Source: 40CM-2-70-7 sp035631315
GTDB taxonomy: Bacteria > Gemmatimonadota > Gemmatimonadetes > Gemmatimonadales > GWC2-71-9
Length of the DNA: 64,000 nt
Reading direction: 5' to 3'
NCBI GenBank assembly: GCA_035631315.1
Contig: DASQIZ010000091.1
Location: 62,001-126,000, forward strand
In this document: one piece after another, positions 51,140 through 60,385 of the stretch
Position numbering within the stretch: position 1 is the stretch's first letter
Layout of the letters: every line of letters begins with the position of its first letter
The notes under the pieces: generated by a model
Databases searched by the model: none
The model's input: only the letters and a program-made list of their open reading frames with translations
What the model was told of the DNA's origin: nothing
Position numbers and translations under genes: made by a program

Positions 51140-51145
51140 AGACAG

Positions 51146-51526
51146 TCAGCGGGGTTTGGGGCTCTTCTGGGCGATGTCGCTTACCCTTCGGAGCAGACCA
51201 AACAAAGTCTTGCTGGTCTCTGTTGCCAACGCCTCGAGCCTCCCGAAATCGGCCGGTTGTATGTAGCCAACGTCCCTCGCAATCGTCAGCGCTGTTTGGA
51301 CCTCCGCCAACGAGCCCCAAGCGACATCCAAGAACTTCCGGTTCTCCCGGGTGCCCTTTCGGGTGTTTCCCTCGGCAATATTCAGCGGGATGCTATAGCA
51401 AGCCCGCCGGAGCTGATCGGCAAGTGCGTGTTGCTCGTACTCTGGGAAACCATTGGCGGCTTTTACGCATTCGACGGCAAGGCGTTGGGCATGCTGCCAG
51501 GCTTTGAGGGTGTGGTGAATGGGCAT
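51146..51526 (-). CDS. Four-helix-bundle protein (S23 / 23S rRNA intervening-sequence family)
   Basis: 126 residues from ATG 51526; an ATG five codons upstream is the alternative. The family pattern is clear: HHTLKAWQHAQRLAVE, LADQLRRACYSIPLNIAEG with the hallmark S-x-P-x-N-I-A-E-G, then ENRKFLDVAWGSLAEVQTAL and the last helix ETSKTLFGLLRR. Members form pentameric or similar helical bundles; relatives include Avd of diversity-generating retroelements. No reverse transcriptase is nearby. It is flanked by inverted repeats, unlike any neighbour. Molecular function unknown. Confidence 0.9.
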   Translation of the reverse strand: MPIHHTLKAWQHAQRLAVECVKAANGFPEYEQHALADQLRRACYSIPLNIAEGNTRKGTRENRKFLDVAWGSLAEVQTALTIARDVGYIQPADFGRLEALATETSKTLFGLLRRVSDIAQKSPKPR

Positions 51527-51548
51527 AGAGCAAGAGTACATAAATGAA

Positions 51549-51589
51549 AACAGGGTACGTACCCAGATTCACGCGGGACGTACCCTGTT
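51549..51589. other. Hairpin upstream of the four-helix-bundle gene
   Basis: AACAGGGTACGT (51549-51560) pairs perfectly with ACGTACCCTGTT (51578-51589), and inner CCC/GGG extend the stem past a one-base bulge. It lies 8-22 bp before the candidate starts of the S23 gene, so it is in its promoter or leader. Confidence 0.8.
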
Positions 51590-51603
51590 CACTCGAACCA
51601 CAA

Positions 51604-51700
51604 CCCATCCGTGCGTCTGTGCATCTAGCCTTTCGCGTCTGTGCGTCTAGCCTTTCGCGTCTGCGCGTCTAGTCTACCGCGCCTGCGCGCTAGCCGTCTC
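51604..51700. repeat. Right inverted repeat and degenerating tandem units
   Basis: The 27-bp inverted partner of the left repeat (51604-51630) is followed by three more ~20-22-bp units, each less alike, up to the stop of the ABC permease gene. The decay with distance suggests old tandem duplications. Confidence 0.8.
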
Positions 51701-51702
51701 GC

Positions 51703-52956
51703 CTACGCCGTCCGAATCCACCTCAGGAGCTCCTTGGGATTCGGTCGTTTGCCGGTCATGAGTATCCCCACCCGATAAATCCTGGCCGCAACCCACGTGA
51801 CCGCGAGTATCCCGATCACCAGTAGTACAAGACTGATGATGACTTCGTGAATGGGCAGATTGCCGGCCGCCCATCGTACTGGCATCGCGATCGGCGACGT
51901 GAAGGGAATCATCGACAGGGTGACGGCGTACGTCGAGTTGGGATCATTGAGCATGCCGAACATGCTGATGTAGCTCAGGATCAAGAGCATCGAGACGGGC
52001 TGCTGCGCCTGCCGGGCTTCCTGCTCATTCGACGACATGGCGCCCACCGCGGCGAACATCGCCGAGTAGAGCATGAAGCCGCCGAGGAAGTAGGCGAGGA
52101 AAATCAGGCCGGTATCGAGTGAGACATGCGGCACCTGGAACGGCGATTGGCTCGCCGCGGACGGGTCTGCGCCGAGCTTGCTTCGCATCGAGAACAGCCA
52201 GCGCCCCGCAACGCCCCAGATGAGGAATTGAAAGAGCGAGACGGCGCCGACCCCGATCACCTTGCCCAGCATCAGCTCGAAGGGCTTCACCGAGGACACC
52301 AGGACTTCGACGATCCTGGTGGTCTTCTCCTCCAGCACCGAGCTCATGACGTTGATGCCATACAGGAGAATGGCGATGTAGAGGATGATGCCCATGAAGT
52401 AGGCGAGCGAGAACGATTGCGCCGCGCTCTCGCCCGTCGCTTTGCCGTTCGCAATCTTCGTCGTCTGCATATCGAGCTGGACTTTGTACGCCCGACCGAT
52501 GGCCGCCTGATCGACGCCTTCGCGCGTAAGACGGACGGTCGTCGCCACCCGTCGTAGCGCGCCCTCGATCTCATTGTTGGTGGTAAACGACGATACGTTC
52601 GAGGCGCGGTACTCCGCCTTGCCGGAATCGACGAGGGCGTCGCTGATCAGCAGGAATCCGTCGAGCTGTTTGGCACTCACCACCTGCATCAACGAGTCGG
52701 CGACCCGCGGTCCCGGGAGGACCTGGACTGACTGCACTTTGGACGTGTCGAGCTGCAGGGCGATGGCCTTGCCGAGCCCCTGTGTGGATGAGTCCACGAT
52801 GGCGATGTGCTTCAGGCTGGCGCTGCCGATGAGCAGGGCCGGAATGACCATCAGGGCGCCGAAGAGCAGGGGGCCGAGCAGGGCCATCACCCAGAACCAG
52901 CGCTGGCGCACCCGCTCGATAAACTCGCGCCGGACGATCGCGAAGATCTTGTTCAC
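51703..52956 (-). CDS. ABC-2 type transporter permease (NatB-like)
   Basis: 417 residues from GTG 52956, overlapping the ATPase stop (GTGA). One N-terminal membrane helix (WVMALLGPLLFGALMVIPALL), a ~150-residue periplasmic domain, then a cluster of helices: YFMGIILYIAILLYGI, VSLFQFLIWGVAGRW, LIFLAYFLGGFMLYSAM, LLILSYISMFGML and IISLVLLVIGILAVTWVA. VLEEKTTRIVEVLVSSVKP after the second helix is the hallmark of NatB-type Na+/drug exporters. It pairs with the ATPase gene just upstream. Substrate unknown. Confidence 0.9.
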   Translation of the reverse strand: MNKIFAIVRREFIERVRQRWFWVMALLGPLLFGALMVIPALLIGSASLKHIAIVDSSTQGLGKAIALQLDTSKVQSVQVLPGPRVADSLMQVVSAKQLDGFLLISDALVDSGKAEYRASNVSSFTTNNEIEGALRRVATTVRLTREGVDQAAIGRAYKVQLDMQTTKIANGKATGESAAQSFSLAYFMGIILYIAILLYGINVMSSVLEEKTTRIVEVLVSSVKPFELMLGKVIGVGAVSLFQFLIWGVAGRWLFSMRSKLGADPSAASQSPFQVPHVSLDTGLIFLAYFLGGFMLYSAMFAAVGAMSSNEQEARQAQQPVSMLLILSYISMFGMLNDPNSTYAVTLSMIPFTSPIAMPVRWAAGNLPIHEVIISLVLLVIGILAVTWVAARIYRVGILMTGKRPNPKELLRWIRTA

Positions 52957-53909
52957 TTGGCCTCCGGCTGCGCCGCGGCCACCGCGGCTTCGGGCCCCAC
53001 GAGATCCACGAAAATCTTGTTGAGGGAGGGCTCCGCGAGTTCGAACTTGGCGAGCCGGGCCCCGGAATTGACCAGCCCCTTCAGGATGTCCTGGGCGTCC
53101 GCGTTCTGCGCCAGCTCGAGCTCGGCGTACTGCCCCGTGCTTTCCTTCTCCTTCACGAGCTTGGGATCGGCGAACAGACGCTCGGCATCCCCGGCCGCAC
53201 CGTCGAAGGCCACGTGTACATGCCGGCCCCCATGGGTCCGCTTCACTTCGGCGAGCGGTCCGTCCACGAGTTTCTTGCCGCGCGCGATGATGCAAACCCC
53301 GTCGCAAAGCTGCTCGGCCTGCTCCATAATGTGCGTCGAGAGGAGAATGGTCTTCCCTCGCTGCTTGAGATCCAGGACTTCGTCCTTGAGGACCTGGGCG
53401 TTGACGGGATCGAGCCCGGAGAAGGGCTCGTCCAAGACCAGTAGATCGGGGTCGTGGATCAGCGTGGAAATCACCTGGACCTTCTGCTGCATACCCTTCG
53501 ACAGCTCGTTGACTCTGCGCATGCTGCGGTCGCCAAGTCCCAGGCGGTCGAGCCACTCCAGCGCCTTGATCCGTGCGGTCCTCCGCTCGACCCCTTTCAT
53601 CTCCGCCAGGAAGACGATGACGTCCAGCACTCGCATCTTCTGGTAGAGACCGCGCTCCTCGGGCAGGTAGCCTATCCGCGCCGAGTGGTCGCGTCCGGTC
53701 TTCCCATCCTCTCCGAACAATCGGACCGTACCCTCATCCGGGACCTGGATGTGCATCATCATCCGGATGGACGTGCTCTTCCCGGCGCCGTTCGGACCAA
53801 GCAACCCATAAATGCACGCCGGCGGCACATTCAGGGATAACTGGTCGACAGCCACATTCTTGTCGAAGCGTTTGGTGATGCGATCGAGTTGGACGGCAGG
53901 ATTGGGCAT
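52953..53909 (-). CDS. ABC transporter ATP-binding protein (NatA-like)
   Basis: 318 residues from ATG 53909. Walker A GLLGPNGAGKSTSIRMM, signature NELSKGMQQKVQVI, Walker B LLVLDEPFSGLDPVN and switch His in LLSTHIMEQAEQ. The C-terminal ~90 residues form the DUF4162-type extension of exporter ATPases. It powers the permease encoded next and probably exports an ion or lipid-like compound. It starts 78 bp after sufU stops, on the same strand; co-transcription with suf is possible but not shown. Confidence 0.93.
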   Translation of the reverse strand: MPNPAVQLDRITKRFDKNVAVDQLSLNVPPACIYGLLGPNGAGKSTSIRMMMHIQVPDEGTVRLFGEDGKTGRDHSARIGYLPEERGLYQKMRVLDVIVFLAEMKGVERRTARIKALEWLDRLGLGDRSMRRVNELSKGMQQKVQVISTLIHDPDLLVLDEPFSGLDPVNAQVLKDEVLDLKQRGKTILLSTHIMEQAEQLCDGVCIIARGKKLVDGPLAEVKRTHGGRHVHVAFDGAAGDAERLFADPKLVKEKESTGQYAELELAQNADAQDILKGLVNSGARLAKFELAEPSLNKIFVDLVGPEAAVAAAQPEAK

Positions 53910-53987
53910 AGGTGTCTGAGGCCAGGTGTCAGGGGTCAGGGGAACTGCCACAGGGCGCACAATTCTACGGCAACAACCGGTGGGAAG

Positions 53988-54440
53988 TTACTCGGTGCTG
54001 ATGGGGGTTTGGTCAGCCTGGAGGGCGGCGTGGAGAGTGTGCCATGCGAGATTCGCGCACTTCACCCGGGCGGGGAACTGCTTCACCCCGGCGAACGCCG
54101 CGAGCTTGCCAAGGGTGGTCGGGTCGGCGGGCGCGGCGTCCCCTCCCGTCACCATATCATGGAAAGCCCTGAACAGCCGCTCGGCGTCCTCTCTGTTCTT
54201 CCCGATCACCGCGGACGTCATGAGAGAGGCCGAGGCCCGGGAAATCGCGCACCCGGAGCCCTGGAACCCCACCTCCTTGATCACACCCCCGTCCACCGTG
54301 AGCTGGAGACTGATCTGGTCTCCACACAGCGGATTATTGCCCTCCGCGTGATGGGTGGGGTGGTCGAGCTTCTTGAAGTTCCGGGGGCTCCGGTTGTGCT
54401 CGACGATTGTCTGCTGGTACAGCTCGGACAGGTCGGCCAT
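53988..54440 (-). CDS. sufU: SUF scaffold/zinc-dependent sulfurtransferase SufU
   Basis: 150 residues. Ligand motifs: NNPLCGDQISL (first Cys and Asp), FQGSGCAISRASASLM (second Cys) and ARVKCANLAWHTL (third Cys). The ~18-residue insert between helices (GGDAAPADPTTLGKLAAFAG) is the SufU hallmark that separates it from IscU. SufU takes persulfide sulfur from SufS and passes it on to SufBCD. ATG shares one base with the sufS TGA (TGATG). Confidence 0.95.
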   Translation of the reverse strand: MADLSELYQQTIVEHNRSPRNFKKLDHPTHHAEGNNPLCGDQISLQLTVDGGVIKEVGFQGSGCAISRASASLMTSAVIGKNREDAERLFRAFHDMVTGGDAAPADPTTLGKLAAFAGVKQFPARVKCANLAWHTLHAALQADQTPISTE

Positions 54441-55669
54441 CAGCCGAACACCTTCCGAACACCCTGGAGCGCCTCGACCAGGACATCCACCTCATCCCGG
54501 GTATTGTAGAAGGCGAATGAGGCGCGGGCGGTGGCGGGGACGTCGAAGAACTCCATCACCGGCTGCGTACAGTGATGCCCCGTCCGGATCGCGACGCCCG
54601 CCTGGTCCACGATGGTCCCCACGTCGTGCGCGTGAATGCCATCCAGCACGAACGAGATGACGCTCGCCTTGTGGGTCGCGGTCCCGACGATGCGAAGCCC
54701 GGGCACGGTCGCGAGTCGTTTCGTCGCGTATTCGAGCAGGCCCTGTTCATGGGTCGCGGCCGCGGCGCGGTCGAGCGTCCCGAGATAGTCGACTGCCGCT
54801 CCCAGGCCGACCACGCCACCGATGTCGGGCGTCCCCGCTTCGAACTTGGCGGGGACGGGAGCATACGTCGTCCTGGCGAAGGTGACCGACCGGATCATGT
54901 CGCCACCACCCTGGTAGGGCGGCATCGCCTCGAGATGCGCGGCCTTCCCGTACAGCACCCCAACGCCCGTGGGCCCGAACATCTTGTGGCCCGACACCGT
55001 GTAGAAGTCGCAGTCGATGTCCTGCACGTCCACCGTCACATGCGGCGCGCCCTGCGCGCCATCGACCAGCACGGGTACACCAGTCGCGTGCGCGAGCTTC
55101 ACCATCTCCTTGATGGGATTGATGGTCCCGAGCGAGTTGGAGATGTGCGCGACCGCGACGACTTTCGCTTTGGGCGTGAGGAGCTTCTGGTACTCATCGA
55201 GTTTGAGCTCGCCCCGCTCGTTCATCGGAATGACGTTGAGCGCCGCCCCGGTCTGCTCCGCCAGCATCTGCCAGGGAACGATGTTCGAATGGTGCTCCAT
55301 GGCGGAGACCAGGATTTCGTCCCCGGCCTTCACCTTGAGTCTGCCGAAGCTCGAGGCGACCAGATTGATCGCCTCAGTGGTCCCGCGGACATAGATGATC
55401 TCGCGGTCCTCCTTGGCATTCAGGAATCGGGCAACCTTCGCGCGGGTCCCCTCGTACGCCGCGGTCGCCGACTCACTTAGCGCGTAGACACCGCGGTGGA
55501 CGTTGGCGTTGCCCGACTCGTAATAGTGGCTGACCGCATCGATGACGGCCTGTGGCTTCTGGCTGGTCGCGCCGTTGTCGAGATAGACGAGCGGTTTGCC
55601 GTGGACCTGGGTCGAGAGAATCGGGAAGTCGCGCCGGATCCGGGCGACATCCCAGGCCTTCGTACTCAT
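54440..55669 (-). CDS. sufS: Cysteine desulfurase SufS
   Basis: 409 residues from ATG 55669. PLP motifs: LVYLDNGATSQKPQ, SAMEHHSNIVPWQ, VAHISNSLGTINP, VPVLVDGAQGAPH and the Schiff-base Lys in TVSGHKMFGPTGVGVLYGK. The catalytic Cys is in AIRTGHHCTQPVM, the short class-II loop. It removes sulfur from cysteine, leaving alanine. The cytoplasmic enzyme works with SufU, encoded directly after it. A 13-bp alternating CG tract separates it from sufD. Confidence 0.96.
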   Translation of the reverse strand: MSTKAWDVARIRRDFPILSTQVHGKPLVYLDNGATSQKPQAVIDAVSHYYESGNANVHRGVYALSESATAAYEGTRAKVARFLNAKEDREIIYVRGTTEAINLVASSFGRLKVKAGDEILVSAMEHHSNIVPWQMLAEQTGAALNVIPMNERGELKLDEYQKLLTPKAKVVAVAHISNSLGTINPIKEMVKLAHATGVPVLVDGAQGAPHVTVDVQDIDCDFYTVSGHKMFGPTGVGVLYGKAAHLEAMPPYQGGGDMIRSVTFARTTYAPVPAKFEAGTPDIGGVVGLGAAVDYLGTLDRAAAATHEQGLLEYATKRLATVPGLRIVGTATHKASVISFVLDGIHAHDVGTIVDQAGVAIRTGHHCTQPVMEFFDVPATARASFAFYNTRDEVDVLVEALQGVRKVFG

Positions 55670-55704
55670 GCCGCCGCCAGGGTCCTTCGCTCGCGCGCGC
55701 GCGC

Positions 55705-56850
55705 TCAGGATGACATCTCCACGCCGAGCCGGCCGCGGATCACGCGGTCGAGATCGTCGCGGACCGGTGCGACGGCAATCCGGGTCAGGATGTCGGCGGC
55801 GAAGCCGTACGTGAGGAGACTCTTCGCGATGGCGGGCGACAGGCCCCGGCTCTCGAGGTAGAAGAGGGCATTCGGATCCAGGGGGCCGAGGGTGGCGCCG
55901 TGGGTGCACTTCACGTCGTCGGCATAGATCTCGAGCTGCGGCTGTGAATCGGCACGCGCCTCACCCGAGAGCAGCAGGTTGTTGTTGGTCTGCTTCGAGT
56001 CGGTCCGTTGCGCGCCGGGCCTGACGATGATCCGGCCATTGAAGACCCCGCGCGCATGCTGGTCGAACACGCCGTTGAAGAGCTCGTGGCTCTCGCAGTG
56101 GGGCTGCGCGTGATCGATGGTCGTGTGGTAGTCGACGTGTTGCCGGCCCGAGAGCACCGACAGTCCGTTCAGCGTCAACGACGCACCCGTTCCCGCCAGC
56201 ACCGCTCCGAGATCGTGACGCGACAGGCCGGCCCCCAAGGCGATCGAGGTCGAGCGCAGAACACTGTCACGGCCCTGATGGGACTGGGTGGTCGCGATGT
56301 GGCTGGTTTTCGCGCCTTCGCGCTGGACCCGGACGTAGTCGAGGATGGCGCCGTTGCCCAGCACGATCTCGGTCACGCTGTTCGACAGGGACGCGTCAGC
56401 AACGGAATCTTCGTGGGTCTCGATCACCGTCGCGCGGGCCTGATCACCGAGGACCACCAGGACCCTTGGCGTAGCCATGACGGGGCCCTTTCCCTCAAAC
56501 CGATGCGACAGGCGAATCGGATGCGCCACGTCGGCCTTGGCGGGGACCGAAATGACCTGGACGTCGTCCAGGAACGCCGTGGCCAGAGCCGTGAAGGGAT
56601 TCGCCGCGAGATCGGCGTAGCGCCCCAGATGCCCCTGCGCGACGTCCCCGGCCTTCGTGAGGTCACCGACGATCAAGCCTTTGGTGCCATTGGCCTCGAC
56701 CGCCCACCGGGAGGTCGCCTTCCCGAACGACGTCTCCGCGATCGACCGGACATCGGTGAACCGCCAGGCTTCCTGCTTGGTGGTAGGGAAGCCGACTTCA
56801 GCGAACCGGGCCGCGCCCTTCTCGCGCAGCTCCGTGATCCAGCTGCTCAC
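55705..56850 (-). CDS. sufD: SufD, Fe-S cluster assembly scaffold subunit
   Basis: 381 residues from GTG 56850, overlapping the sufC stop. The N-terminal helical part includes TTKQEAWRFTDVRSIAET, the usual SufD entry. The right-handed beta-helix core follows, and the C-terminal signature KCTHGATLGPLDPNALFYLE and GLSPAIAKSLLTYGFAADIL is complete, with the functional His of CTHGAT. SufD joins SufB and SufC2 to form the cluster scaffold. Confidence 0.95.
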   Translation of the reverse strand: MSSWITELREKGAARFAEVGFPTTKQEAWRFTDVRSIAETSFGKATSRWAVEANGTKGLIVGDLTKAGDVAQGHLGRYADLAANPFTALATAFLDDVQVISVPAKADVAHPIRLSHRFEGKGPVMATPRVLVVLGDQARATVIETHEDSVADASLSNSVTEIVLGNGAILDYVRVQREGAKTSHIATTQSHQGRDSVLRSTSIALGAGLSRHDLGAVLAGTGASLTLNGLSVLSGRQHVDYHTTIDHAQPHCESHELFNGVFDQHARGVFNGRIIVRPGAQRTDSKQTNNNLLLSGEARADSQPQLEIYADDVKCTHGATLGPLDPNALFYLESRGLSPAIAKSLLTYGFAADILTRIAVAPVRDDLDRVIRGRLGVEMSS

Positions 56851-57614
56851 GCGTTCACCGCTTCGGGCTTGATCCAGTCGTACCCCTTGTCTTCGAGCTC
56901 CAGCGCCAGCTCCTTGCCGCCCGATTTCACGATCCGGCCACCGGCCAGCACGTGCACCCGGTCGGGGACGATGTAGTTGAGGAGCCGTTGATAGTGCGTC
57001 ACCACCACCGTCGCCGAGTCCGGACGCCGCAGCGCATTGACCGCCTCGGCCACCGTCTTGAGCGCGTCGATGTCGAGTCCCGAGTCGGTCTCGTCGAGGA
57101 TTGCGAGCGTCGGCTCGAGCACCGCCATCTGGAGGATCTCGTTCCGCTTCTTTTCGCCGCCCGAGAATCCATCGTTCACCGCGCGATTCAGGAAGGAGTC
57201 GTCCCAGCCGATCTGCTTCAGCTTCTTCTCGAGCACCGACAGGAAGTCGAGCGGGTCGAGCTCTTCCTGCCCGCGATGCTTCCTGATCGCATTGAGCGCC
57301 GACCGCAGGAAGTACGAGTTCGTGATGCCGCGGATCGCGACGGGATACTGGAACGCCAGGAACACACCTTCACGGGCGCGCTCCTCGGGGTCCATGTCGA
57401 GCAGATCTCTGCCCTTGTAGATCACCGAGCCGCCGGTGACCGCGTACGCCGGGTGACCGGCCAGGACGGCCGCGAGCGTGCTCTTGCCCGAGCCGTTGGG
57501 TCCCATGATGGCGTGCACCTCGCCGGCTTTGACGGTCAAGTCGAGGCCCCGGAGGATCTCCTTCTTCGCGTCGGTCGCCACAGTCGCGGTGAGGCCCCTG
57601 ATCTCCAGGAGCAC
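56847..57614 (-). CDS. sufC: SufC, Fe-S assembly ATPase
   Basis: 255 residues from GTG 57614. Walker A IMGPNGSGKSTLAAVLAG, signature GFSGGEKKRNEILQM and Walker B LAILDETDSGLDIDAL, then the switch VVVTHYQRLLNYI. All match SufC. ATP binding opens the SufBCD scaffold. A four-repeat G-rich stretch lies directly before the start codon. The stop shares GTGA with sufD. Confidence 0.96.
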   Translation of the reverse strand: MLLEIRGLTATVATDAKKEILRGLDLTVKAGEVHAIMGPNGSGKSTLAAVLAGHPAYAVTGGSVIYKGRDLLDMDPEERAREGVFLAFQYPVAIRGITNSYFLRSALNAIRKHRGQEELDPLDFLSVLEKKLKQIGWDDSFLNRAVNDGFSGGEKKRNEILQMAVLEPTLAILDETDSGLDIDALKTVAEAVNALRRPDSATVVVTHYQRLLNYIVPDRVHVLAGGRIVKSGGKELALELEDKGYDWIKPEAVNA

Positions 57615-57618
57615 GTTT

Positions 57619-57642
57619 CCCGTTTCCCGCTTCCCGCTTCCC
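57619..57642 (-). promoter_or_regulatory. Four-run G tract (candidate G-quadruplex) before sufC
   Basis: On the minus strand four GGG runs are spaced by four bases each, exactly 7 bp apart (57640-57642, 57633-57635, 57626-57628, 57619-57621). The last is five bases before the GTG of sufC, so the element overlaps the ribosome-binding site. Any regulatory effect is inference. Confidence 0.6.
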
Positions 57643-57646
57643 GTCT

Positions 57647-59080
<1,434 letters not shown>

Positions 59081-59115
59081 AAGTTATTTCGGCGCTTTGA
59101 TTTGCGTTGAAGAAC

Positions 59116-59149
59116 TGCCTAATCCTACTTGAAAAGTCGGGATTAGGCA
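59116..59149. promoter_or_regulatory. Palindrome upstream of sufB, Rrf2/IscR-like operator candidate
   Basis: Outer arms TGCCTAATCC and GGATTAGGCA (10 bp, perfect) enclose ACTT-TTC-AAGT. On the minus strand the core CCCGACTTTTCAAGTAGG approximates the type-1 IscR consensus (GACT, five mostly A/T bases, AGTC-like, flanked by Y/R runs). It lies 36 bp before the sufB ATG. It could also serve as a terminator stem for the upstream gene, but no U-tract follows. Confidence 0.5.
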
Positions 59150-59161
59150 AGGCGTCCAAAT

Positions 59162-59779
59162 TCAATACGCGTCGCGGTTTATCTCCCTCACGAGCCGCTC
59201 GTAGTCCTCAGGTGTGTTCAAGTCGTCGATCACCGCCGGGTCGTCGACCGGTACTTCCTTGATCTCCGCCTCGTGCGCGTGGACCACTGACCGGGCACCG
59301 TCCTTGGTGGCGCCCTCACTCTTCTCGAGCTCCGCGAACGCGGAGCTGGCCCAGATGATCGGATGGCCCCGTCTCGAACCAAATCGCGGGACAGCCGCGA
59401 ACGGGTTGTTTCGCCGGGACACGTCCAGCAGGCGCTCGACCGTATCGACCCGAACGTGCGGCAGATCGACTGGCCAAACGAGCGCTCCTGTTGGAGCGAC
59501 CGCCTGGATCGCCTTGAGACCCGCGCGGAGCGAGGCGATCGGGCCGCCGTCGATGTCGTGGTTTTCCACCACCAGGCAGTCATGCTGCACCAGCACCGCC
59601 CTGATGTCCTTGGCCTCGTGCCGCGGGCCGACCACCACGACGCGCGTCTTGAGATCGAGCGCCTCGAAGGCCTCGAGGATGCGCAGCACGAAGGGCTCCC
59701 CCCGGAAATCGAGCAGGGCTTTGGGTGAGCCCATCCGGGAAGATCTGCCCGCCGCGAGGACGATACCCGCCAGTGACAT
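59162..59779 (-). CDS. MobA/MocA-like nucleotidyltransferase
   Basis: 205 residues. GT-A fold with the nucleotide-binding start IVLAAGRSSRMGSPKALLDF and the metal-binding PVDLPHV (the DxP/DhP type of MobA-like proteins), plus FGSRRGHPIIW. It transfers CMP or GMP to molybdopterin, or another NTP to a sugar phosphate; the MocA/CTP:molybdopterin branch is suggested by GSPKALL and the lack of the MobA GTP loop. No molybdenum enzyme is near. It is divergent from def by 57 bp and ahead of the suf operator. Confidence 0.88.
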   Translation of the reverse strand: MSLAGIVLAAGRSSRMGSPKALLDFRGEPFVLRILEAFEALDLKTRVVVVGPRHEAKDIRAVLVQHDCLVVENHDIDGGPIASLRAGLKAIQAVAPTGALVWPVDLPHVRVDTVERLLDVSRRNNPFAAVPRFGSRRGHPIIWASSAFAELEKSEGATKDGARSVVHAHEAEIKEVPVDDPAVIDDLNTPEDYERLVREINRDAY

Positions 59780-59836
59780 GGACTTACGTTAGCCCGTATT
59801 GCGGCGGCCCGGCAAATCGCCACATTGGGGGCCCCC

Positions 59837-60385
59837 ATGACCGTGCGCCGGATTCACCAACTCGGGGACCCGATCCTCCGGGCCCGCTGCCAGATGGTCG
59901 ACAAGCCATCGTCGGCCGCCGTGCGCCTGGTCGCGGACGACCTGCGGGACACCCTGTCCGAGGCCCGGAAGCAGTTCAAGATGGGGAGAGCCTTGGCGGC
60001 CCCGCAGATCGGCGCGCCCATGCGGCTCGTATTCATGCAGGTCGGCCGGCAGCGCTGGAACCTGGTCAACCCTGAGATTACGGACGTCGGTCCCGACGAC
60101 TTCCTGGTGTGGGATGACTGCTTCTCCTTCCCCAACCTCTACGTTCGGGTCATGCGGGCGTATCAGGTGACCCTGTCGTACCAGGACCTCCAGGGAAAGC
60201 CGCACACCATGTCCCTGGAAGGACCGATGGCCGAGTTGGTGCAGCATGAAATCGATCACTTGGATGGCATTCTCGCCGTGGACCGCGCGTCAGGGCTCGA
60301 CCCCTTCGCGTTCCGCGACGAATGGGAGAAGATTCACGAGCCTGCGGACCGGTACGGGCCGCCCTCACCTCGAGAGATGCTCTGA
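59837..60385 (+). CDS. def: Peptide deformylase
   Basis: 182 residues from ATG 59837. Motif 1 is GRALAAPQIG, an ordinary GxGxAAPQ variant. Motif 2, normally EGCLS, reads DDCFSFPNL; it keeps the metal-binding Cys but has Asp-Asp-Cys-Phe. Motif 3, QHEIDHLDG, is intact (HExxH). It removes the formyl group from nascent N-termini. The altered second motif and a longer C-terminus (to residue 182) place it with divergent bacterial PDFs. Its TGA overlaps the mannosidase ATG (TGATG). A second, canonical def may exist elsewhere. Confidence 0.9.
   Translation: MTVRRIHQLGDPILRARCQMVDKPSSAAVRLVADDLRDTLSEARKQFKMGRALAAPQIGAPMRLVFMQVGRQRWNLVNPEITDVGPDDFLVWDDCFSFPNLYVRVMRAYQVTLSYQDLQGKPHTMSLEGPMAELVQHEIDHLDGILAVDRASGLDPFAFRDEWEKIHEPADRYGPPSPREML

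Larger units (their letters stand above)
51089..51700. mobile_element. Possible IVS-like cassette carrying a four-helix-bundle gene
   Basis: A single S23-type gene plus an upstream hairpin is framed by imperfect terminal inverted repeats and flanking tandem units. The block separates mnmG from an ABC-transporter operon. S23-family genes are known from intervening sequences in 23S rRNA that have the same gene-within-inverted-repeats plan. No transposase or target-site duplication is seen, so mobility is inference. Confidence 0.4.

Noticed and set aside
51146..51541. Diversity-generating retroelement accessory gene (Avd)
   Set aside because: Family relation is real, but no reverse transcriptase, template repeat or variable gene is nearby.
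51089..51700. CRISPR array
   Set aside because: Repeats are tandem, inverted across the gene, and without unique ~30-bp spacers or cas genes.
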